From contig CM034592.1 in the NCBI GenBank assembly GCA_020091685.1, positions 42,677,622 to 42,741,621 on the forward strand: a stretch of DNA of 64,000 nucleotides, given 5' to 3'. Below, one piece after another: positions 23,153 through 36,087 of this stretch (position 1 is its first letter; each line of letters opens with the position of its first letter). The position numbers and the translations under genes were made by a program. The notes under the pieces were generated by a model that had not been told where the DNA came from, searched no databases, and worked only from the letters and a program-made list of their open reading frames with translations. The stretch comes from Lutjanus erythropterus (taxonomy: Eukaryota; Chordata; Actinopteri; Lutjaniformes; Lutjanidae).

Positions 23153-26100
23153 TTAAAGAATTTCGGTCAGGTTTCACAGTTTTTAAAAGCTTTTAAAAGT
23201 GCGGAAAGTAGCGAGATGCACCAACGCAGCAGAAAATAACACAAAACAAACTGAGAAGCAAAAGAGATAACTTTTAATAAATGCTGTTCATGCACAAATG
23301 TGTTGATATCAGGGGTTTCACATGAAAGTCATCAAGTCACACTGTGGATCATTGTAGACATCGTTGGACAGTCGTGTTCAGTAAACAGAATTTAAGGTAT
23401 TTAGCGAAGGAAAGACTCCTGCTATCTCTTCAAAAAAAGCAGCTGCAGTCAAGACAAGCTTGCTGGAGGTTTAGTCCAATCAGATTGCTGCTCTACTTTG
23501 TTTTTGTTTTATTTATTTATCTTTTTTATTAAATTAATTGCAAGACAAAAGACATGACGATGATAAAGACAAAACAAAACAGTAAATACAGGACAGGACA
23601 GTTGGCCATGAAGCAGGAAAGCAAAACAATCATTTGTCATCTTGTGTTGCATCGGTTTTGTGCGTGTGTTTGTGTGTGTGTGCATGTGGGAATAAGTGTG
23701 TGAGGTATAGAGGGAAGAGAGAAATGGGGTGCGGGAAGAAAAGGCGAGGGCGGGTAGCAACAATGAATTAATAAGAATAAAATAATGTTAATAATGCCTG
23801 TGGGCTGGCAGAGCAAACATGCCAAGTCATGCTAGTGGTCTTTTTTTTAATATTTGTTTGTTTGTTTTTTCTTTTGCCTTTTTCTCCTCCTTTCTTATCT
23901 TTTTGTTTGTTTGTTGTTGTTTTTTCCCTTTTCTACCCATTTATTTATCATGTCTAATGCCTGTCCGTTTTGAGTCGCCCTCAAAGCTTATTTGTCAACA
24001 GCGTCTTTTGACTGATAGTTGTTACTGACTAACGTTTCCTGTGACTGGGCAACTAGTCAAGTACTTTGTGGCAGTAGTGACGTAGATGACTACCAAGATG
24101 GAGTAGGCATGACTGTGTGTTTTCTCAGCTGCAGCAGAGGAGGTGCCAAGGTGTTCAGTAACCTTATTACAAAAGGTAGAACGAGTGTGAGGAAAACATT
24201 ATGTATAATATTTTTATTCACTTAATCTAATATACTTAATCCGTTATACTGATAGAGTAATAAGTCATGTGTTATTCATTTAATCACTTCAAGGACAGAC
24301 CTATTTATGACTGAGGCCAAACTGACAGTAATGCCAAAGCTGATTTGTAAGGCATCTCTCTGCCGCAATTTGAGGGTCACCTTCTCCTGATGAGAGCGTT
24401 TTTCGTGGGCTGAACAATTTTGAAAAAAAACCATTTGCTATATTAGGGGGAATGGTAATTTTTAATATCACAGTTATTACTTTAATTGAAGGATCTGGAC
24501 AAAGATGTTTTATTTCAGTATGTAGAATATGATGTGTAGGCCTGGACATTTCTGCAGCACAACAGTATTTTGATATTTTGACACATTTTGCATTTAAAAA
24601 ATACTGTGCATTGTGTGATTTGAATATTGCAGTAGGCGGGTGTAGCACAGAATGACTTTTTGTGTACAAGCTTTGATTTTATTTTATACTTTTTAAAGGC
24701 CTACAACAAGCCTGTACTTCACAAGAAAGGAAATTCCAAAAGAAGCATCAATCTCAGGGCAGCAAGTTGTTTTTCTTCCTTCATATTTCAATAATCAGTA
24801 GAGATTAATCTTGTGACCCCTCGACGTGCTCCTGGCACTACAAATTAGGAACTTCTGAACCAGCAGCAAAAGTCAAATTATGATCTCAATCTCTCAGAAT
24901 TAAAGAGTCTTCTTTCTCTGCATTCAGCCATCTGTAGAAATGTATAAAGAAGACAGAGGCACCAAATTCTTCAGACACAGCTGACCAGAATGTCTTAGCA
25001 GTCTTAGCAGCCTGGTGAACACTGTGATCCACACAATGCAAACTTGTCAAACATGGTGCTCCAGAAGAGGGACCAAGTGTGCAAACATTCAGACAAAAGT
25101 CTTCAGGCGCAGGAGAAAGTACAACTGAAGCACACAAAGGAGAAAAGACTGCACACTGTTAGGCAATGTTTTGGCCTACAAGATGTCCCTCAGGCCAAAT
25201 GGCAGAGGAGAAAATCTGTGGTTTGCACACTTTGTACCTTTGTACAAAACATTTTGTTGCACCCAGTTCATCTATGAACAATTTCTTTCATTTTTTATTT
25301 TTTTATGACTTAACTGTACCACAGGGAAAATTCCACAGGCATGCAAACATCCACAAGCTTTGTCTGAAGCAGTAATCACTGCTAATCATTTAACCAGTAG
25401 AAAGCTTAACATGGTATTTTGTCCTGGTTTGACTGTTGCCATGCAGATTGGCAGGAAGGGCTATGATTCATGACCTTATAAGGTCATGAGGGTCCACGGT
25501 CACAATGACTGGAATGTGTCTCCTACCAGCTAAGCGATGACAGTTTAAACACACACCCCCTCAGACGTCAGCAACACCTGATGAAATGTGTTTGTGAGTG
25601 AGTGTGTGTGAGAAATACATGCACCTTAACTACTGAATGCTCTGGTGTTTTTCCATGAAAGTCTGGTTCTCACTGACTTACCTCATTTCTTTGAAACTGT
25701 TATGTGAGAATCATTGTTGTGTCAGGCCGTACAGATGAATAACACTGATCACGCCCGGTGCTTGACAGGTGTTTCAGCCTATTGCACTGAACCTTGGGCG
25801 CTGTCTCCACCTTCTTCCACCACTGCTTTATTTGGATTGCAAGTGAACCCAAATCTGATCTTCAAAGCAGACCTTAAGACAGTGGTTCCCAACTGCTTTT
25901 CCTTGGAGACCTCACACTTGTATCTTCGTCAGTGGAGGTTTGTTTTAACTCTCTCTTTGTTTCCAACCCAGTTTTAGCAACAAAAGCTCGGAGACCGTCC
26001 TCAGTCTCTACTGAGTGATGCATTTAGAGACTTCTGAGTCTAGGACCAATGATTGCAAGGCTCCTGGCTCGATAAAAATAATCTCCAACATATATCTATT

Positions 26101-27949
26101 TCAGAGGAAAAGGAAGCAGAGGGGCTTTTTGGAAGTGTTTTTTTCTTTTTCTTTTGAGAAAAAAGTTTGATTTTGCAAATAGAGCAACAAAAGGTTAACC
26201 TCAAACAATAGTCCAGCTTGATGTCTGTGTAAAATACTCAGCAGTTTGCATCCTATAGTGGATTTTGGGGTTCAACAGCTATGTTTAGAACAAAGGCAAC
26301 AACATATCCATATAATGCACATAATCAGCGGTTCTTATCACCAAGATGACCTTGTCTGTGGTGTCACAATGAAGATAGGATGACTAATTAGTGCTCATGA
26401 CAGTGAATGAGTGCTCTGGAGTACAAAAACCCTACTGTTCAGAACCATCATGTCATGTAGGAGCAAACTCAACATGAAGTTCATCCAGACTGTTCTCATT
26501 ACCAGGTCATGCCCCTTGGTCTGTCACACAGACCATGTTTGCATGGATACAGCGTTGGAGGTGGGCCTCCGTTCATTCCAATCAGAGCTGCTCAGTGGCG
26601 CATGAAGCCAACTTCAGTCTTCTGCATTATGCTTCCACATTGTGTGGCCCATAGAGAAACCACAATAGAGACTTCCTTCATCCGATCTTCTGGTTTAGCT
26701 TAACTTGAATGGAGATGAAATGATTTAGTCATGCTGCTCCTCTCAACTTTCTAAATGTCATTGGGCCGAAAATCCTGATTTACATACATCAAAAAAATGT
26801 ATCTGCAGTTTTACAGACACTTCTTTCATAATGTAAGCCTATGGGGAAAATTTTTTTTGGGCATCACATGGCACGGTTTGGCCACTATGCCATATCAGAT
26901 TCTGGGTTGCACAAATGGCCGTTAAGGTAATCATATACAGTACACGGTGTGTATGTGTGTGCATGTGTGTGTTAGTGTTCTTAGAAATGTGCTGCTAATA
27001 ACTGCTGTTAAAAGTCAGACACAAGTTACTGTTCAAATGATGAGGTCGTGTGTGTGCATGCCACAGTATGCATGTGTGATTTCTAATGACTAATATCTGA
27101 AAAAAAGTCAATCTCCGCCTCCGCTTGCTTTTACTTTTTTCCTTAAGATTTTTTTTTTTTTGATAGAAATATATTTATGTCTGTAAATAATTGCACAATT
27201 ATCTCTGTGTAAAACTAATGAGCTCAGTTTTACTATAGTTGGCAGGTCAATCAGGAAGGTATTAATTTATCTGCCGTCTATTGAGTCATAAATAGATTAG
27301 GCCATAATGCAGCTGTTTTCGAGATAACTTGACCGACACACCATCCGTTGGTTTGACCTTTGTGCTTCCTTGGCTGCTTGATATTTTGGGAATGCCAAAT
27401 GTCTTGAGTTCTTGTTTATATTTTTTGATTGAGCCACGAGATCCAATTTGCTGTGAAATCTGCAGGGATGCATTGTGGCTCAAAACTGGAAGAGTGCACT
27501 GATCAAACAGGGCCAAAGCTTGTAATCCTGTTTCACAGTTCTACATGGATTGTCCTTATCTTGCTATAACCTCTGATACATATTTGCTGTTATAAGGTCT
27601 TCCCCTTTAGAAAAACAGACCAGATGTTTGTCTGAAAGAGAGCTTTAATAAGAAATCATGTTTTTAAATAAAATAATGTTCACCCCATTTACACATCTGC
27701 TTTACTGGTAGTAGTATTAGTATTATAGTTACCTGACAAGGCAGCTGGATTCACGAGATTAATAGATCACGCAAAGTTATTCGTTTGTGTCCGCACCGAA
27801 AGTGGTGTAGACAATCAGCATCCTAGGATGGACTACTGGCAGCTGTGTTTGTGAAAGTGCTTACCCTTTACCAAACAGTTTCTACAGACGACTTCCCACA
27901 TGGTTCTGTGTATCAAACCATCTGGTCCGTCAAGCTGGGATAGTTGTGT
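23153..27949. other. Non-coding stretch
   Basis: A GT-rich patch lies at 23659-23690. An AGGTCA half-site-like word and many short frames occur (for example 24301-24669 minus and 25044-25375 plus), none with a recognisable motif. An ATCT-free, AT-rich background dominates. No transposon ends are supportable. Confidence 0.35.
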
Positions 27950-28239
27950 CAGGGTTCTTACGGGTGCTGGAAATCCTTGAAAATCCTTGAATCTTAATGT
28001 AGCATTTTCAAGGTTTGATAGATGCTTGGATTTTGGATAAAGTGCTTGAAAGTGCTTGAAATTAAAATAGCATTAACTTTAGGATAAATTGCAATCTGAG
28101 CGAGACTTTGAGCATATATATAAAGCGTATATAAATATGTATTTACCACAGCTGTAAGCTGCTAGAAAAGACTAAAAATGCACCTTGAGAATGCTTGACA
28201 GGTGCTTGAATTTGACACCGAATACATGTAGGGACCTTG
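27950..28239 (+). mobile_element. hAT-like MITE family H, copy 2
   Basis: It opens cagggttcttacgggtgctg and then repeats aaatccttgaa, aagtgcttgaa and gtgcttgaa words. It closes near catgtagggaccttg, whose complement matches about 10 of 15 bases of the start. The start ctggaaatccttg corresponds to gctgaaatccttg in copy 3. It is followed directly by a LINE fragment. Confidence 0.65.
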
Positions 28240-28289
28240 ATGCGTATGTGTATGGTAAGTATTAGAAGAATTTTATGCTGTTGATTGGC

Positions 28290-28520
28290 AGTACTAGAAA
28301 GTATAGTGGACATACTGGGGTTTATGGTTTGATGGTGTCCTGACCAGTGTCTTGAATTGGAGATGTGCAGCCACTGGTAGCCGGTGCAGGGTGCAGAGGA
28401 GCCGAGTAGTGTGGGAAAACTTGGGTAGGCTGAAGACCAGCTGGGCCGCTCCATACTGGATGAGCTGCAGATGTTGGATGGCACATACAGGCACACCAGC
28501 CAGGAGGGAGTTGCAGTAGC
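28290..28520 (-). pseudogene. LINE ORF2 C-terminal fragment, minus strand
   Basis: The minus-strand frame 28494-28294 reads CAIQHLQLIQYGAAQLVF, LPKFSHTT, LLCTLHRLPVAA and FKTL. This is the conserved post-reverse-transcriptase region of L2/CR1-type fish LINEs (consensus LQ.IQNAAAR and LHWLPV, known from the family). The W of LHWLPV is R here, and the frame ends after about 66 residues. It is a short truncated fragment lying head-to-head with a plus-strand LINE piece starting near 28527. Confidence 0.7.
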
Positions 28521-28526
28521 GGAGTG

Positions 28527-29660
28527 GCCTGTGTCCAGCTACAAGTTAAATTATCATGCTTAGCAGAAATGCAGCAATCTCTGGAAAATAATCAGCTAAA
28601 ATTATTCCTCTCTGCACATGGACTTCAGCATACACCAAACAGAACTGACCCTTTGCAAAGCCACCTCAGCAAAGAGCAACTGTCCCGTCATAGCTTAGCA
28701 ACTGCAGGCCTGCCAAGCTTTGCTTTTGCCTCCATGTTGAAGCAGTCTGTCTATGAGTTACCCCATGACTTCCCTCATGGACAGACAGCAGTGTGTAGCT
28801 ATTGGAAATGTTAAATCTGAATTTTGGCAAATTGCAAAAGGTGTCCCACAAGCCTCAATTCTCGGGCCTGTTCTGTTTACACTTTACATAGATTATATTA
28901 CTTTTTCTGTAATGTAATATTCATATTTATGCAGATGATACAATTTTGTACTGTAATACGAATGATGCAATCCACTGCTCAATCCCTCCAAGATTTCCTC
29001 TCTTTACAAGTTACACTCAATAACCATAAATTAGTTCTTAATGCAGAGAAAAATAAATTCAGGTTGTTCAACAGATCCAAAACTATAAACAATAATTACC
29101 TCATAATTTCTGCCAAGAATGGTACAAATATTAAAAGACTGACAGCATACAAGTATTTTGGTATTTGGATAGATGAGAAGTTAACTTTTAAACATCATGT
29201 GTCCAGGATTGTGACTACCCCAAGGAAGAAAACTGTTTTTTTCTCTATCAAAAAAACAAACTCTACATGGTAGAAGTACACTTATTGAGGCAATGTTATT
29301 ATCAGAACTGGGTTATGGGGACATTTTATACATGTGTGCTGCAGCTGCAATTCTGAAGCCCTTGGACTCATCTATGACTCTGCTGTAAAGTTTATTAGTT
29401 GAGATAATTACAATATCACTCTGTCCTGTACGCTAAGGCATTAAAGAGACTGGGTTTTATTTGTTTGCAAAGTTCTTATTGGTCGCTTACCTCCTTAAAT
29501 CAATTTAGAACTCGGTCAAGTGATTGACTGAATTATGCTGCAGGTGCCAGATGTTTTGTACCAAGTTTGGAAGATTTTGCTCTTTGTGCACCTGTAACAA
29601 TATGCAGAACAATGTAAAGCTTTCCCCATTTTTATTGAGAGGGCAAATTAAATGTTTAAG
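28527..29660 (+). pseudogene. LINE ORF2 remnant, reverse transcriptase
   Basis: Pieces of a non-LTR retrotransposon reverse transcriptase appear in changing frames. GVPQASILGPVLFTLYI starts at 28840; IYADDTIL holds the catalytic YADD at 28928-28939; LQDFLSLQVTLNNHKLVLNA follows; then TAYKYFGIWIDEKLTFKHHV near 29140-29200; and a C-terminal LCAPVTICRTM near 29583-29617. At least two frameshifts separate these blocks and the endonuclease is absent, so it is dead. The catalytic aspartates survive. It is L2/CR1-like by motif style, with the clade uncertain. Confidence 0.85.
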
Positions 29661-30284
29661 TATGTCACAATTTACTTCCAGATGTTGTTGTTTTAATTGA
29701 TTCTTTATTTATTTACATTAGTTCAATTTGAACTGTTTACTTAATATCCCCGCCACACATTGCTTGCATGTTTGGATGCATGATCTTCAGAACTGGAGCT
29801 TGTCTGCAGCTGATCTTGAATACTGCTGGACTTCTCAGCCTAATTTTTTTGTGTATATTCACAACTATGCTCACGGACAGTAGGACAGTAGTAGGTGCTT
29901 CACCATCTGTTACCCACCAGGGATCTGCACTCTACTGAGTGCACTCTTCTAGTTAAGGTTTTTACATTATTCCTAAGGTTTCACTGTGGCTTTTATTGTT
30001 TTTACTTCTTATCGTAAATAAGAAGTTTCGCAAAAATCTTGGGTTCTAGACACAACCCGGCCACCTGTATATTGTGGATGTTTTGTGTTGTTCTTTAAGT
30101 GTTTCTCATGTGTGTACAGGTGCTGATGACAAATTTCCTCCATTGGAGGACAATAAATTATGTATTGATCTATGGTCATGATCTGTCTTGTATTACAGCT
30201 AAATAGTGCACAAGATTTCCATTGTCTAATCTGAAAGTTTGAACTGACTTTTATAGGCCCTGTGTATTGCACTCTGGACTCACA
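29661..30284. other. Possible LINE 3' region and unassigned DNA
   Basis: It follows the LINE remnant and may contain its untranslated tail, but I see no simple-repeat tail or duplication to mark the end. The minus frame at 30009-30272 has no motif. Confidence 0.35.
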
Positions 30285-30622
30285 GAGAATGACCTGTCAA
30301 TCACAATGTAGCCCTGCCCTAAAGCATACACTGCTTTATAATCTATTTTGCTCTAAATGGGACCATAATTTAGTAAATGAACATCATGCTGGATTGGTGA
30401 AAACTAGTGATTGAGACCATAAACTGATTAAGAAACTGGTTACTGAGGTCATATCATGTTCGAATAAGACTCAATACAATCTGACTTCTTTTTTGCAACC
30501 AGCAGAGTCGCCCCCTGCTGGCCATCAGAAAGAATGCAGGTTTAAGGCACTTCTGCATCGGCTTCACTTGTCAGACCTGGAAGCTCCACCCACTTCTTCT
30601 TCCTGCACTGTCTATGGTTTCA
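30285..30622 (+). repeat. Dispersed fish repeat (recognised from memory)
   Basis: Reads tgacctgtcaatcacaatg, tgccctaaagcat, aatgggaccataattta, gaacatcatgctg, gattgagaccataaact and then gcaaccagcagagtcgcccc, ctgctggccatcagaaag. This word order recurs in many teleost genomes as I recall. There is no second copy in the window and the ends are not defined. Confidence 0.4.
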
Positions 30623-33600
30623 GCATGAAAGTTATTAAATAATCATTGAACATATTCCTATATATTTACTTTATATGATTAGAGATAGATAAATAGGTAG
30701 ATAGACAGACACAGTTTTAGTGGTGAGTTTATAGAGCTTTGTGCATCTGGCTCCAGGGTCTGTACTCGTGACTCCACAACTAGACCTCACTGATGACACA
30801 CTGAAGATAGAATCAAGACTTGTGAATCTCCCACCTGTGACATTGTCAACAAGAGAAGACATGCCAAGAAAATAACCTGTTAAACTGCCCCTGTGAACAT
30901 ATGGAGGCTTATTGTGTTAATATATATGTGATTATGTAACACTGAGCCGTTAGGCATATTGTATCTCTATATCACACATGTACAAACACGCTTATACTGT
31001 ACACTGATAATTTCGTTATTAGAACATGAAGTACAGATCCTATGTCAACATGGGAGGTTCTGTTTGTTTTTAGCAGTGAGAACAGATTTGCTGTTTGCAA
31101 AATTAGTCATCCTCCAATTGTAAATGGTCACCATTGTGTCCATGAGGGTGAAACTTGTGTTTAAGGGAAATGTAATCAATGAGATTATTTAAGATGTATT
31201 CATGCATTACAAAGCAGTAACACACGGGAGCCGGCGTCTAACTCTGTCAAGAAATTCAGCGCAGCTCCAAATAGTTCATAAAATTTTTTGTAATGGTCTT
31301 TGTGGCTGTTCTGAGACCATTATCCCACTATGGATAAGAGAAGAGAGGAATGTGTGGGGGTACGTGTTTGCTTGATTAGCAGGTGCCTCATCCTGTCACA
31401 TGGCTGTGGTGTTTGTCTGACCCCAGCTTCACCCAAGCTTCAGTAACTGAGTAGAAAAATGAGGATGTAGTTGGACTCTTTTGTTTGTTCTGACCCTGCA
31501 GTTCCAGGCCAAACTGTGTCACCAATAGTGCTTCATCTGCTGGTGCAAATTTCATGCACATGCTGTCTACATGTGACAAACTGCAGGTTTTTTATATTAT
31601 GAATTATAATGTGTGTGTGTGTGTGGTTAAATGTTTATTTACTTGTAAAATGTGAGAACTGGAAGTTGCATCTCTAATACAGTATTGATCCATCATCCAC
31701 ATGGCTTCATAATCCCCCAGTACTATTTCAGAAGTTGAGTGTTTTGTCCAACTGATTTTGCTGATTTACTCAGATTTTGATCATTTGGTAATTTTTCCTT
31801 GGTGTTTTGTGATTCCACCATGAATAAGTCAGCTACATAGTTAAATTGTTTCTTATCTGTTTTTAATGACCCAGAGTCTACACGGGGTCTTTTATTTTGA
31901 AAATTGACCAGATTCTGTCTGCCGTTCCTGTGTCCGACTTCCTGTCCAACTCGATCTGTTCAGTGCAGCTTGATGCGGCTTGCTTCAAAAATATATTCTC
32001 TTTTTTTCACGTGTTCTTAAAACAAAAATTGCACGAAAAAAGATTTCATGAAACTATTCTATCTTTTTGTGCTGAGCTGATTTAGAGAAGACTGCAGGTT
32101 ACCAAAGATGTTCTGGCACCTTAAATGTCAACTGTAGATGACTTGCCTTTTGGAAACAAATGTGACACCCAGCTAAGCTCTAATATGCATACAGGTGAGC
32201 TTCAATAACAAAATCAACAGTCAGAATGGGTTAAAACAAGCACTTTTACTACAGCAAGGGTCACTAACATCAGTCACCAAAGGTTAAAAAGTGGAATGTC
32301 TCACTGCAGGAAGTGTGGCACAGCAGTAAGCAGGCCAATGCACTGGAAGTATATTTGGATAAAACAAAAATAAAAACAAATAAACCCTCTTTTTACCCTA
32401 AAAAAACACAGAAACTAATACCAGTGCCACAGCAAACCTAAACTAATAGCACCACCAGCTGCAGCACTAGAACAAGATAAAACTTTAGATTAGCAATATA
32501 CTCAAACTACTAAAACTCAACAAACAAAATCCAAATAAGCAATACTCAGTCAAATTGGCTTCAACACCAGTCACATTTCCTGGGGGCTTAAGAGAAACAA
32601 AACTTTAATCTAAATTCCAAACATCACATCAAAATCATGCTCGTGTTGATGACAGTTCACTTTCTGTGCAGTTTTCCTTCGATACGTGTGAATATTCATA
32701 TCTATTCTTCCATCAACACAATGCATATAATTGTCGCATAAACACAGTAGTGTTTACGTGCCTGTGTGTTTGCAGTTGGTGTGGATGAGCCAAAGAGAAA
32801 AGGAAAAAAGAGTGCCGGTGGCTATAGATGTTAGTGATCAGAGCAGGGAAATTAAAGTTGTCCTGTGGCAGTAAATGCACAGTCTGTCCACGAATTAACA
32901 CTGCGGAAGAAGTTCAATAAATACGTTCCTGTGTCTTGACTCCCAGCTGCTGGGTAAAGTGAAGGGAGAGTCTGTGAGATTACAAACTGGAGCAGAGAGT
33001 GAGCTACTCTCTTGCTCTGGAGCACACACAGTGCTCTGCCAAGGTTATAAAATGTGGATAAATATAGGTATTCAGTGCCTTTCTACTGGGCACTAACCTC
33101 GCGTTTACCCGTCTACTGTCGAAAAACTAGTTTTGGAGTCTAAATAACTTAAGGTCATGTTTACGCCTGTCAGACACACACAGCTGCATTTACAAAATGA
33201 GAGCATTTCTGTTGTGTGACATGTGAAAAACTTGTCCAACTCGCTTATGGTTGAGACAGAGAGTATTTGTACTTGTTGTCAAAAGCTCAGAAGATTTGTA
33301 TGACTGTTTCCAGAGTGGATCAAACCTGAAAGATCCATCTCACTTTCGTAAGGTTATCTGGCCTCACGTGAGCAATGAAGAAGTACAGTATGTAACACAG
33401 CAAAACACACGCACACAAAGAGACAATGCATCATAGCTGTGACCATGCCGGAAATTTGAATTAGTCATTTGATGTTTGTCGTGCACAGTGCCTAAGGTTC
33501 AATGAGCAACGACTTTCTTTTAACTCGCTGTTCCACAGTAAATAAGCCGCAGAGCTTCTGGCCTTCCATGCGTGTTAATTCAAGTTATGAAGTAGCATCA

Positions 33601-36026
33601 AAGGTCAAATATTATGTAATATGTATGTGTTTGAATGTGTGTGTGCGTACATTTATTTTCAGTTTTGCTCAGAGCTCACAGTGCTCTGCTCCTCTGTCTC
33701 TAATTTTGCAATTCTCTTATCTGATTGTCCTCTTTATCCACTTGACAGATTGGACAAAAACATCCTCAAATACATTCACATTTTCCATCTTCTGTTCCTC
33801 ACATGATTGAAACAACAAGACTCCCATCGTTCTGATCAGCAGATCAGTTTTATTTCCCTATTTGACTTCTTGTTTTTTTTTTTTTCAGCTCCCTGCTTTT
33901 GTTCTCTAGTTCTGTTAACTATCGTCTTTCTGTTTCCTGTGTAAAAATATTGACATGTTGGTGCAGAAGGTGGCTTTCTCTTGCTGGCTCTGTGTTGTGA
34001 GTTTGCCACTGTTCTTCAAGGTTATATTGTTTTTGTCTCTTGTAGGATTTTTGTCTGTGTTGAGCTGTGAAACAGTACCACCAATGATGCATGCTGGAAA
34101 AAAGAACTGAAAAACAACCTTGAAAAAACTGTGGTATCTTGAGAATTTGACAGAAAGAATGTCGGCCCTATCATTCCCATATCAGCCTGTCATTATCAGT
34201 AAAACTACTTTTGTAAGAAAACACAAAGAAAAAAATTATACATAAATAACAGCACAAACACAAGGAAGTAAATTGTTAAAATGTTCTATGTTAACTGCTC
34301 AAAATGCATGAAAATATGTATCTAATAACTTTTTTTTAGAATTTAAATGTTGCAGTAAGAGAGCGATGATGCAGCAGTCTTTGTTATGTGTCTTTTAGGG
34401 TGTCTCTAACTCCACTTTTGCTAGTTAAATGGATGCAAAGTGAGGCACAAAGGGGTCGTATTTATTCTCTTAATTAACTATTGGTGTGTTTGGGGTGTGA
34501 CAAATTAAACCAATCAGAGCGTTATCTCCCATTCTCTTTAAAAGCTAGGTGCGCCCACACCTGGCGCATTGTTATTAAAATGGCGCATATGGGAAATTGG
34601 AGAAGATAATGTTTTTTTTGTTTGTTTAGGAAAGAGATTAGCTCATGCGTGAACTCAGGGGATACTGGAACAACACACTTGCAAAGAAAAGCAGTGCAGC
34701 AGTGACTTTGAAGCAACATGGAGCACATCAAACAGGAGATTACACATAGCTGGCAGGATTAGCAAAGTTGACATCAGCATTTGTCTCTGCTGAGGGACAG
34801 GTATGTTGTCCTTGGCAGGTGTGTCTCCACCGTGTCCAAATCTGTGTCATCAACAACACCATATGACTGCATACAAGCATGTAACTGTGTGTTTGATAAG
34901 CAGCGTGAGATGGATGGATAACTTTAGACCATGTTTATGTTGGGCAGCGGCACAATAGCGATGCGCCACCCATGCACCCGACAACACAGATGGATGCAAT
35001 ACAATGTAGGCACCTGGCATGAAAGTTAGAACTGCATCTGTCAGATACTATATGACAGTTACACTGTGCTTTGCGGTGAGTGTAACAGAGGGCCCATTAT
35101 CTTGTTTAAGGTTGCAACACCGCCAATATCCTACTGTCACTATTTAGGACAATACTCGTCTAACAGCATTTCTTAACTCTCACTTTCCTCACAAATGCAC
35201 ACAAAAACACAAACAAGATTCTGGTGGTTTCATTTTAGATCAAGCTTACTACCACTTAACATGTGATGTGTTATTATTTGTCTCCTAATAAAATATATAC
35301 TGAGGGATTTGGAACACATGTAAAACCTGGTTATGTTAAACATTTATTATATTCTAGCCAAAACAAACAGTTACTATATTGGGTAATCCAACCCAACCCT
35401 ACACTGTCAAGGATACTGAAGTCGGAAGGAACTTTCAGAATCTTGTCTCTCCTACAGTAAATCCTTACAGCACAAAACAAAAAATTACCACACTTCTAAT
35501 TGTGCTGAAGGCAGCACATTAAGCCAACATTATTAAGCTAACTTTAAGGTGTGCATTTGCTGTTTTCATTGAAAATACTTCTGATATAATAACTGTCAAC
35601 ATTTTTAAGTATCTTCCAAAATCTTATTCCAAACCTCAATCCAGCTACCGATCCTGATGTGCACAGGCTCCAGTGAATTTACCGTACCTCTGTTGCATGC
35701 GATGCAGATACCACATAGTAGTTCATGACTGGTTGGCAGAGAGATGTGCTGTCCTCTCAGGTGTGTTCTGGGTTTAACTTTTATTATGCTGGAAAGAAAG
35801 CTCTAAATTGAGGTACTGTGGTAAATGATTCCATAATGCGCATTGATAAGACAAAGACACACAGCATGCCAATGCTTGAACTCGGAAATGATATGAGAAT
35901 AAATTAACTGCCATGTAAAGCAGTAATAAAATTCTACCATGGAAACTGTTACATAACTCTACAAAGGCACCATTTTTGTACCATGAACAGTAACACAGTC
36001 GCCAAAGTAAATTTTCATTTTTTAAA
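30623..36026. other. Non-coding stretch
   Basis: No gene-like frame. A segment at about 34490-34585 (accaatcagagcgttatctc, ggtgcgcccacacctggcgc) resembles another dispersed fish repeat known to me, but it has no partner here. Short GT patch at 31610-31625. Nothing else was recognised across 5 kb. Confidence 0.35.
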
Positions 36027-36087
36027 TAGATAGATATTACAGATAGATAGATAGATAGATAGATAGATTGTAGATAGAATAGATAGA
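36027..36087 (+). repeat. (GATA)n microsatellite, imperfect
   Basis: Blocks of agat/gata units broken at 36034-36040 and 36067-36071. The longest pure run is about 7 units at 36041-36067. Confidence 0.92.

Noticed and set aside
28840-29273. Reverse transcriptase piece as an endogenous retrovirus
   Set aside because: GVPQ.S.LGP and YADD context, the downstream CAPVT block and absence of LTRs, gag or integrase fit a non-LTR LINE.
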